Positions 55,761 to 64,000 of a DNA stretch of 64,000 bases are shown piece by piece. The notes beneath the pieces are model-generated. The model was not told the DNA's origin. It ran no database searches and saw only the letters and a list, made by a program, of their open reading frames with translations. A program made the position numbers and the translations under genes. Position 1 is the first letter of the stretch. The number at the start of each line of letters is the position of its first letter. Source of the stretch: Cymbomonas tetramitiformis. Its lineage: Eukaryota; Chlorophyta; Pyramimonadophyceae; Pyramimonadales; Pyramimonadaceae. Where the stretch lies: NCBI GenBank assembly GCA_001247695.2, contig LGRX02035096.1, positions 27,757-91,756 on the forward strand, given 5' to 3'.

Positions 55761-56094
55761 CAATCTTGTCGTGCAGCAGCAGGGGGTTTGGTAGGCCAGG
55801 AGGAGGGTGGTTAGGATCCTGCACGAAGGTGGGACATCTACCCGATCCGTGATGGGTGATCGTACCGTGTTCGGGTCTGACAAGGGATCAGGGTGTCTTC
55901 TGTAGTTAGATGAGAAGTATGACCTGCACTGTGACCAGATGCTGCTGCCTGGCTGTCTACTGCAGCTTGTGGGCCACGATCCAGCTATACGCGGCGTTGC
56001 TGCGCCGTCTCTTGTTACCTTTGCGAGCTGCAGTGCAGCGAGCCTGCCAGAAAGGGGGCCTGCATGCAGGTGCGAGCAGCGAGTCAAAGCTCCA

Positions 56095-56235
56095 AAGGCA
56101 GCATGCCAGCAATGAATCGAGGCCAAATGTAGGAAAGCAGCAGCGAATCGAGGCCGAGAGGCAGGAAGGCAGCAGCGAATCGAGGCCGAGAGGCATGAAG
56201 GCAGCAGCGAATCAAGGCAGCGAGTCGAGCCCCAG
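56095..56235. repeat. ~30-bp tandem repeat, four copies
   Basis: The unit AGCAGCGAATCGAGGCCGAG followed by AGGCATGAAGGC is repeated with small changes. Confidence 0.75.
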
Positions 56236-56299
56236 AGGCGTTAAGGCACGAAGTTTTATGTTGACATACCGAGTGGCGTGAGCCACTCCCACCAACGCT

Positions 56300-58380
56300 A
56301 GCCCAACACCCTCTGCTGAGTGGGAAAACTGCATAAACGGGCTAGGCATTTACGTGGTACTATCGGAACTCGCGTGGTACGAGTACTGCGTATCCTCGCG
56401 AGGACTGTCCGAAGATGCGACCACCACATGAAGCACGCCCGACCGAGAGCTCGTTGTCCGATCACTCACACGATATGGCGTGCACTTCAGACTTCAAATG
56501 GCGCGCACTTCAAACCTCAAACAAGTGGGCGGGTGCAGTGTGTATCCACACCCTTTACCCGTACATGCCATGGCGTCTTCAGATTCTGAATCCCCTTGCT
56601 TTTAGGCATCCCGGGCCAAGATCACCATTCTGCCTGGTGAAGCGTGATGCTATCGGGCAGAAGCCTAAACACTGCTTCACTTATCACGCAACACGAGTGC
56701 TGTGCATTCCAAGGTGACAAGCCTATTCGGGAGCGGCACGCCCTCTCGGGACGGGAAAATAAACACGCATCCGTTCGTTGTAAATTTTGCGCACGCGTAA
56801 GGCAAGCGCAGCGGAGTATACAATGTGCACGAAGAGGCCATACGATGACACACACTATCACACGTCCACGGGATGAACGTCGGCATAAGCCACGAATTGC
56901 AGAAGCACACAAACTGTGAGGCGGTTGAGACTTCCCAACGCATCCGTGGCATACTTGGGCGAGGCGAAATTTCCCGCAGCATACAGTAAATAAAGGCATG
57001 CATAGTGAGTGAAGCACTGTGGTCGCAACTAACGTTGGTGCGCTCAAGTAGACCTAGATCTATTGCGCGGTGAGTTTATGATATGATTTTTGTAACTGGG
57101 TACCAGCGGTGTGTAGAAATCGAAATAAGGGTCAGGATAAGGAGCAGAGGGAACAGCGTCTGACGGGAGGGATACGCGCGCGTGCAGCTCACGAGGCCGA
57201 TACACGTACGCCACGCGCGAAACGGAAAATCGTGAGGAATCAAGAGCATGACTCCGGCAGAGCGAAACTAGTAGGCGGATTGTAGACGAGGTGGTCAGAA
57301 AGCGGAAAGCTGCAAGAATGCGACTGATGTATTCGAAGAACACAGCATAAAAAACGGCTAACCCTGCAAGACGAATGGGAACGCACGAACACAGCGTGCG
57401 ATGATATCAAAGAGAGAGAAAGAGATCAAAGAGGGCACCCTCATCTGAACGAGGTTCAGGGGGTTCAGGGGGATAAATAAGCGGAGCGAATTGCCTGCAC
57501 TACTTGTGACCTGGTCGACGAGGCGAGATAGTCCACGGGGGGCTTGTCCGCCACCTAGTCCGCGGTTTAAGATCTCATCAGGCTGTAAAACTTTCTGCTC
57601 GAACTGGAGTGCCAAGCACAGTTTTTGAATTTATATCAGAACTTCATGACAGCACACCCGTTCACAACGACCTCAGAACGAAAACCGTGACGGGAGTGCG
57701 CGCACACCTGTGGCCTGACACCTCTCCGGAAGAGCCGCGAGAACACGCCAATGGATGCGAGCATAGTGCCACCAGATTTTTCTTTCCAGACAATCTGTAT
57801 ACTGTGTGTTTTTTTAATTAATAGATGAGATAGTTTCAAATGAGAAGAATTCTTTTGGCAATGCCTACCTTTAACCTTATGAATCCCCCCTTTTCGGAAA
57901 AAAAAAACTTAGTAAAAAAAGGGGGTAAACCCCCCGTTTGTGACCCATATGAGTCATGCCATGTCACGCGACGCGACGTGGCGTTGCGCTGGCGGGGCAT
58001 GGGCATCGGGCAGGGCGGGCGGGGGCCACTACATAACTACCTCACTACCTCGTATCACTGACTCTGAGACTGTCTGTCCAGAGTCTCAGTCTCGAGTCTG
58101 TCGTGTGTCTCAGACGAGAGTATCATACTGAGTACTGTAGACAAGACTATCGATGTCGTGTGGAGCTCTGCGTCTGGACATCCTTTTACCTTTACAGTCA
58201 GTGACACGCCTTTCGTCAAGCGTGCTTCATTCCATAACCCCTTGATAACTCGCGTGTTTCCCGTGCATCTTCAGGTATATATCGAGTAATTTGCCATATT
58301 GTCATCCTCGCTCTTGTTACTAAACAGTGAATTGGAACTCATGATCTTTCGCTTTGCTTTAATCCATGATATTGTGTGAG
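56300..58380. other. No recognised gene
   Basis: Several open frames of 60-140 codons on both strands. The least unlikely is 56644-56919 (plus), which has a basic, His/Cys-containing end (SVRCKFCARVRQAQRS). None fits a known family and none has supporting splice structure. Confidence 0.3.
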
Positions 58381-58439
58381 CGTTCCTCACGAAAGAAAAA
58401 CGTACTGATCGGTCCGCTGAAGGCTACTTCTTCTACAGG

Positions 58440-59512
58440 ATGGATCCCAATATGATGAACTCGTTGACTGATGCTGATCAAAAGACCTTCTTAAACATGA
58501 TCGATGAAATGCAGACTCGTGATAGGTAACGAATGCTACACATCCGTCACCCAAGCTCCAATAACCCAATGTGCAACTCGTGTGGGTGAGGAAAACGTGG
58601 ATCTAAGGTCTGTCACAAAAGTTCCGGAGTTCGATCAGCAGGACGAATGTGAAAACATAATGCAAATTTCAAATGACGATAGCACCTTTAGTACCTCAAG
58701 CGACATTTCCAAACTTTCTTTGACACAGCACACCTTGGCAAAGAAAGCAGCTAGTGCATATTTCACTGATTGGTTGGAATGTTTTTTGCCATGTTTTCTG
58801 ATTATCAGCTAATTTTAGCCTCCGAGCTGTTGGGAAGCTCGCTGCACTTCTGTGTCGTGAGTGAGCTTTTGGTCTGGCGGTAGAGTTGCCGACTTCGCAC
58901 AATGTGTCGCGCTTCCAGAATATGCTTAGTGCTGCGTTGGGAACGTGGTTGTGACCGTGGGTGCGAAGTTCTGTGACGTTTCCCACTGCAGAGTCATGTT
59001 GGAAATTCCTGTGGATTTATTTGGGCTTTTCTCTGCAAATGTGCTATGCATAGCTTGAAGATGTACAATCGGCTGGTGGAACGCTGCTTCTCCAACTGCG
59101 TGGATACGTTCCGCCGCAAGAACCTCGACAAGGACGAAGAGAAGGCAAGCGCCTTACGATCTCCTACTTGGTTTTTTGAGTCGCATGTTCGTTTCCCTTG
59201 TGGCGTTCTTAATGGTTTGTCTTCTCAAACCTGTGAAGTCGCCGACCGCTTCGAATTTGACCTGCTGAGAGACGCTGCTGTCTCCTTGTTTTGCACATCA
59301 TTTCCAAGAAAAGAAAAGACAAAATCCTGCTGACGTATACCTTGCAGTCGAGTCACGCTGTTGGAAGAACTAATAAACGCTCTGTGGGCATTTGTGTCAA
59401 ACAGTGTGTGTCTAAGTGCACGGAGAAGTTCCTCAAACACTCCGCTCGTGCTAGCTTGCGCTTCAACGAGCTCAACGCCGAAGCTGCGGGGATGCCTGCA
59501 CCTCCTCAATAA
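58440..59512 (+). CDS. TIM9: Mitochondrial import inner membrane translocase subunit Tim9 (3 exons, complete)
   Basis: Exons 58440-58525, 59054-59144 and 59405-59512 join in phase to a 94-residue protein, the usual Tim9 size. It starts MDPNMMNSLTDADQ and contains both Tim-family twin Cys pairs: CFSNC in VERCFSNCVDTFRRK (exon 2) and CVSKC in CVSKCTEKFLKHSAR (exon 3). It ends NELNAEAAGMPAPPQ, then TAA. Small Tims form Tim9-Tim10 hexamers in the intermembrane space and escort hydrophobic carriers to TIM22; the cysteines form two disulfides after Mia40 oxidation. The ATG lies one base after an AG in a pyrimidine-rich context, so a 5' UTR intron may end there. Intron 2 begins GCAAGC (a GC-AG intron) and intron 1 GTAACG. 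Confidence 0.96.
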
Positions 59513-61400
59513 CAACAAGGCGCTCTTATTGCTAATTCAGTTTTTGTTAGATCGTCTCTGTAGTTTACGTGTTGGGAGCTTCGTTGCCAGGGTTATTCGC
59601 TCCCAGGGTTATTCGCTCCCGGCGTCCACTTCCTGCTCTGGAAACCTGGCTCCACTTGACTGCGGCCTCAAACGGTCGCGCTGTTGCTGCGTGTGTGGTC
59701 ATTTGCATGTGAGTGTTGGATGCCAGCACGGCCGACTCATAGAATACCTTATGAGTCTGATTCTGGCCTGCATTGATGAACTACTTGTGAATAACGGTGG
59801 CTACAGCCATGTAGAAAAAAACATATGTTAATTTCAGATGTTTTGAAGAGCGTTCACTGGATGTGAGAAACGTTAGCAACGTGGTATGCTGTTGAACTTT
59901 ATGCGCTGTCTTGGTATTCCATCTTCGGCCCGTGCCTTGCGATCCCAGACTGTTTGACTGTCTTCTGGTATCAGCTTAATTGCAGCTGGATATTATCTGG
60001 ATCCGGCAAATTTTCACACTAGACTGCCCGTTTCCAAACAGAATGATCCAGGAAAGCGCAGATCACTAACTTGCGAAGCACCGCCACTCTGAGAGAGATG
60101 CTCCGGTTTCTCCTTGAGTGTGTTTATGGTGCGACTGCGTCTGTTTGTCAAGTCGGAGCAGTGTCAATCGGGAAACGAGGCGAGGCCGCAGTTTTTAAAG
60201 CTTTAGTCCCTTCTTCCTGTTAGAACGCTAGAACAAGGGCTCAGAAGTTGAAATAAGCTCTCTTCTCATATAATACTTTATGGTTGTGTAGGACTGCCTG
60301 CCAAAGAGGGGAGGGGACACTGCATTGTGGTAGCTACATGTACGCTAGGCATACAAGCATACATGTGCATAGCATAGCATGCCATATGAATATTTTGAAT
60401 ATGTGCACTGTGCAGCAATAGTAAAAAACGGGACATGCTTGACCATATGTTGGTGATACCTTGTACCATTTTGCAATGGTATGTCGGAGCTGTCCTCACT
60501 TTACAACGGACTGTTCCATTTATGTTGGCACGGGGGAGGATGGAGGATATTGCCCTTTACCCCCCTCCTGGTGGCAGGAACATATGTTAAGGTGTTAAGC
60601 AGCCCAACATAAGACGCTTCGACAACACGGAACCCCGCTGAAATTCTTTATTGGCCCTTAAGGTATATTCTGAGCATTTACCATGTGACGTGCACCATAT
60701 CGCCTTCCACACGAGTTTGACATGGCAGCGTACGGTGAGCTGCACGAAATCTTCAGGCCACCCGTTCCTCGTCTCCGAAATTTTCATAATGCTTCTCGAA
60801 GTCGCACGTGGCAGCGAAGATCATATACTGAATTATTATACATAAGGTTTTTCTCTTGGGGGCCTCGAGAGACGAGTATTTTTAAAAACCATCCATAAGG
60901 ACGATTTATATGCAAAAGATTTCTGTTGTCACATAGATCGCGAATTCGATGAGGTGGAATTGTTCTGGGGAGATCTCGTTTGCATGAAAATAATAATGTC
61001 AATAAATCGATAAAATTGAAACCCTGAGATCAAACCTAAGAGTATCGGAGCGTAACCCTCCCTCCTATCCGCCGAGATTTGAAATTCAAAATGCGCAAGA
61101 TCAAGTGACACTCCGAAATTCAAGGATCACATTTCAAATAATACAGGCCGTGGCACGACTGCACGACTGCTCAAGAGCTCAACATGAGGTAACAAGTATT
61201 TTGAAAGCGACGTCTGTTTAAAGGTACGCTAAGCACCCACGCTTATTTGGTTGACTGCAAGTTTGCGGGTTCCGCGCTCGAGGTAGTCAGGTGCCAGGGG
61301 TCTCCTGTGAGATATATAGCTACGACTATATATTGAGTTACGGTCAGAATCGCTTTCACTTTCGGTTTGCAAGATTGTAAATAAACATAAGATAGTCTCG
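59513..61400. other. No gene recognised downstream of TIM9
   Basis: Short frames only; the 156-codon frame at 59361-59831 is a shadow of TIM9 exon 3 extended downstream. The region is AT-rich, consistent with 3' flank and intergenic DNA. Confidence 0.45.
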
Positions 61401-61425
61401 GCTTTATGCCGGAAACCCTAAACCT

Positions 61426-61647
61426 GTGACACCCGTACTGTACCGAGTACTAGTACAGATAATAGGAAGTGACACGCGGTGCGTCACATCCAGCACACCA
61501 CCCTGGACTATTACGGAGGAAGAGTTAGGGTGGAGCAGGGTTGTTGCAGTTTGGAAACACACCATCTCAAGCGGTGGAAACAATTCTAGAGAGCTCTTGG
61601 CCAGGGCGGTCCCAAATGCCAAATCTAGGTTGTGCATAAACCGTTAA
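61426..61647 (+). CDS. Unrecognised 73-residue ORF
   Basis: It has a mildly convincing C-terminal half (PWTITEEELGWSRVVAVWKH, then LLARAVPNAKSRLC), somewhat like the start of a SANT/Myb-type helix or of a mobile-element protein. It ends beside the AACCGGTTTAAACCC array. Identity is unknown. Confidence 0.25.
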   Translation: MTPVLYRVLVQIIGSDTRCVTSSTPPWTITEEELGWSRVVAVWKHTISSGGNNSRELLARAVPNAKSRLCINR

Positions 61648-62170
61648 CCGGTTTAAACCCGAGGGGGTCATTTCAGGTTTAAACCCAGGTTTAAACCCAG
61701 GTTTAAACCCAGGTTTAAACCCCCGGAATCCCCCCCCATTGCCGCCGTTGCCATATACGGCGTGTACGCGCCATACGTGACCTAGCGACGCGACGATGCT
61801 ACCTGGCCGATAAATAAATCCTACGGCTTACACTCCGTTGGTACAATCGTTTGATCGCGTGCACAGAATCTGTTGTCACTTGTATCGTTGTATGGAATAG
61901 GAGACGAGACACGAGATAGAGAGCACGCCGTACGATTACCAAACGGCTACTCGCACGGCTGCCAGAGAGCAGACTGAATTTCAATATGGCGTCTACCCCT
62001 GTTGTATGCTTAACAATGAAAAGACAACATGTACCCTTTGATATGCTTAACAGTGTGAAACTAGACTTAACATTGTGAAACTAGGCTTAACAGTGTGAAA
62101 CCACAAACCGGTTTAAACCCGAGGGGGTCATTTTAGGTTTAAACCCAGGTTTAAACCTAGGGGGGGTAGG
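61645..62170. repeat. Twin GGTTTAAACCC arrays around a ~380-bp block
   Basis: 61648-61725 and 62103-62165 both begin AACCGGTTTAAACCCGAGGG and GGTCATTT, and continue with several copies of AGGTTTAAACCC, each containing the palindrome GTTTAAAC. Between them, 62040-62101 holds three copies of a 21-bp unit (GCTTAACAGTGTGAAACTAG). The direct-repeat layout could be LTR-like or a duplicated minisatellite; no TG...CA ends or target duplication were confirmed. Confidence 0.6.
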
Positions 62171-62264
62171 GGTTTATCACCAAATCTCTAGCTAGCTGTG
62201 CACACAGGAAGGCATCTTGGCCCAATACTGATCTAGCAAGGCTACTAGCAGCTACAAAACAACT

Positions 62265-62687
62265 CTAGCCACTTTGCAAGTGGTCCACAAAGCAGAGTTC
62301 ACTGTAGATGTTGTTGTTGTCAATCTCAAAGTCCAAATCGAAGAAGTCAAAAGTGTCAAAGTCCAGAGAATCAGAGTGATTGAAGTTGTCGTCGGGGTCA
62401 GCGGGTCCAGAGTCCAGAAAGGCGGAGTCAGGGAAGAAGTCCATTGCGCAATTCTGACAATTGAAGTACTGTCCGCACACCACCGCCCGTGGAACAATCT
62501 CCACGCCACAAAGTGCGGAGGCGGTGACGGTGTCGAGCAAAGCCATGCTCACACACATGAACAGAGTCGGCAGTGTTGCTGCCGTGAGAAGATTTCCAAT
62601 TGACGGCGTCCGGACACCACCAACCCGTGGAGCGGGTGGCGGTGCGTCCGCATGCAATTCCTCGTCGTCCGACTCCGAGTCAGCCAC
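62265..62687 (-). CDS. Hypothetical small protein with acidic ends and one hydrophobic segment
   Basis: 140 residues, starting MADSESDDEELHADAPPP. Residues 33-55 are hydrophobic (LLTAATLPTLFMCVSMALLD) and could span a membrane. A Cys cluster follows (CGQYFNCQNC), then an Asp/Phe-rich tail (SLDFDTFDFFDLDFEIDNNN). The aromatic-acidic tail resembles activation-type or scaffold-binding low-complexity regions, but no family is recognised. The first ATG is used. Whether it is expressed is unknown. Confidence 0.4.
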   Translation of the reverse strand: MADSESDDEELHADAPPPAPRVGGVRTPSIGNLLTAATLPTLFMCVSMALLDTVTASALCGVEIVPRAVVCGQYFNCQNCAMDFFPDSAFLDSGPADPDDNFNHSDSLDFDTFDFFDLDFEIDNNNIYSELCFVDHLQSG

Positions 62688-63164
62688 GCTAGTCGAATCA
62701 TGCTGGAAATGACAGCCTGACTAGTTCGTAGAGTCAGGTGTCATATCCAGTGTGTCATTCTCGGTTTACAGCTAGTGACCTAGACTCAGTATTTATGTCC
62801 ATCTATACGAGTCTAGTGATCCGTTTGTTCACCGTCGGCTGCGGATCCCCACTGCCTGTTTCAGCTGTTTCTAGCAGGTTATGGTCCCTCTCACGTTCGC
62901 GTGAACTGAATTTTAGCGTAGAATTTTATTTTATTTCCGCCCTATCTTTCGGTTAAGCGTCTCCACGCCTTGTGGGACGCTTTAGAGCAGATTCTACGCA
63001 TTTTCTGGAGGCGGCTGCTTACGGCTTTGGGTGATTTCGACGGGGTGGTACTCTTCGGCTATTTTCGTTTGCGATCTCTATTTGGATTTGTATTCTGCTG
63101 AGATTCAGTAGTTGAGCCGTCGCACGAGTGAGAATGGCTTAAGTATGTGTCACAACTATAATGG

Positions 63165-64000
63165 AATATTTCTATGATGTAATGTAATCGCTGTGGAATC
63201 GCAGGAATTTAAAAAATGCAATTTTTTTTCATTTTCCCAAAGAAATATTTTTTCAGGGTGAAATCGCCGAAAAACCGTTGTTTTTAGCTTGATTTGGCCT
63301 TCTACTCCATTACGCGGGTGAGGAGTGCAGCGATTCGTGGAATTGAGGGGTTTCATATGTCAGGTAATTAATCACGATGGTCACCGCAATTTGAAATTTT
63401 GGAAAAAAATATTTTTTTGGCTCAAATCGGCCGAAAATCGCGATTTTTTGCCTGTTTCGGCCTGTCACGGGCCTGTTTTGGCGTTCTACGCCACTCCGCG
63501 CGTGTGGAGTGCGCATATTCGTGGAAATGAGGGTTTTCACATATCACCTAAGCACTCCTGATGGGAATCGCAATTTGAAATTTTGGAAAAAAATATTTTT
63601 TTGGCCCAAATTTCAACAGAAATCGTTTTTCTTTTTGCCTGTTCGTCGGCCTGTCGCGGGCGTTTTGGCGTTCTACGCCACTCGGCGCGTGTGGAGTGCA
63701 CATATTCGTGGAAATGAGGATTTTCACATATCACCTAAGCACTCCTGATGGGAATCGCAATTTGAAACTTTGGAAAAAAAATATTTTTTTGGCCCAAATT
63801 TCAACAGAAATCGATTTTTTTGCATGTTTCGGCCAGTTGCGGGCCTGTTTTGGCGTTCTACGCCACTCCGCGCGTGTGGAGTGCACATATTCGTGGAAAT
63901 GAGGGTTTTCACATATCACCTAAGCACTCCTGATGGGAATCGCAATTTGAAATTTTGGAAAATATTTTTGGCCCAAATTTCAACAGAAATCGATTTTTTT
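63165..64000. repeat. ~185-bp satellite, at least four copies, running off the window
   Basis: GGGAATCGCAATTTGAAATT recurs at 63563, 63750 and 63935 (periods 187 and 185), with a diverged copy at about 63381 and an older one near 63190. Each unit holds an A/T-rich part (GGAAAAAAATATTTTTTTGG), a CGATTTTT-CCTGTTTCGGCC part and a conserved core TTCTACGCCACTCCGCGCGT followed by GTGGAGTGC, which can form a hairpin. Divergence falls from left to right, as at the edge of a homogenised array. Confidence 0.93.

Noticed and set aside
55353..56126. 257-codon minus-strand ORF
   Set aside because: It spans three unrelated tandem repeats and has a low-complexity Pro/Ser/His composition.
56644..56919. piggyBac-type C-terminal zinc finger
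   Set aside because: Only one C-x2-C pair is present and the spacing does not match the cross-brace pattern; no transposase core lies upstream.
59361..59831. 156-codon plus ORF
   Set aside because: It overlaps TIM9 exon 3 in another frame and continues into 3' flank; no motif.

Overview
The window is nuclear DNA of a eukaryote. The evidence is spliceosomal introns in every recognisable gene, transposable elements of eukaryotic classes (a DIRS-type tyrosine-recombinase retrotransposon and hAT elements), and many satellites. One gene encodes a plant-type 'putative methyltransferase' (PMT, the QUA2/TSD2 Golgi family), and another a DDT/WHIM protein of the plant DDR4 kind. A third is WDR54-like, a protein I associate with animals and flagellate protists. 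Together these suggest a streptophyte green alga, possibly an early-branching flagellate of the Mesostigma type. That placement is inference, not proof.

Most real exons are short (40-190 bp), so long ORFs are a poor guide here; several of the longest are satellite or shadow frames. I rebuilt five genes by joining exons whose splice sites and reading phases agree. (1) A PMT methyltransferase on the minus strand, from about 22.6 down to 7.5 kb. (2) A WDR54-like beta-propeller gene on the plus strand, 27.7-31.2 kb. (3) A DDT/WHIM chromatin-type gene on the minus strand, 41.5-35.5 kb. (4) A rhomboid intramembrane protease of the mitochondrial plant type on the minus strand, 54.4-52.0 kb. (5) A complete three-exon TIM9 gene on the plus strand, 58.4-59.5 kb.

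Layout. 0-5.5 kb: an inverted-repeat element, unrecognised ORFs and an acidic ORF. 5.5-7.4 kb: a defective hAT element and interspersed repeats. 7.5-22.6 kb: the PMT gene. One intron of this gene, about 7 kb long, carries a 5.3-kb DIRS element in antisense orientation (13349-18640) and a 25-bp satellite; another holds a 29-bp array. 22.6-27.6 kb: mostly no gene, with diverged interspersed repeats. 27.7-31.2 kb: WDR54-like. 31.2-35.4 kb: largely empty. 35.5-41.5 kb: the DDT/WHIM gene, whose exons and introns carry minisatellites. 41.5-45.7 kb: G-rich tandem arrays and unrecognised ORFs. 45.7-47.4 kb: a second, end-to-end hAT derivative with a near-perfect 8-bp target duplication and material nested inside. 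47.4-51.8 kb: repeats and a 38-bp array. 52.0-54.4 kb: rhomboid. 54.5-56.3 kb: GC-rich arrays. 58.4-59.5 kb: TIM9. 61.6-64 kb: palindromic arrays, a small acidic ORF and a roughly 185-bp satellite that runs off the end.

The five genes are unrelated housekeeping or cell-biology genes and form no pathway. Two of them, TIM9 and the rhomboid, probably act in the mitochondrial inner membrane. A shared feature is apparent GC-AG introns in three of the five. The most unusual item is the DIRS element, whose tyrosine-recombinase ORF begins with a Tudor-like (chromatin-reader) domain. I found no rRNA gene, convincing tRNA gene, CRISPR array or bacterial-type operon.
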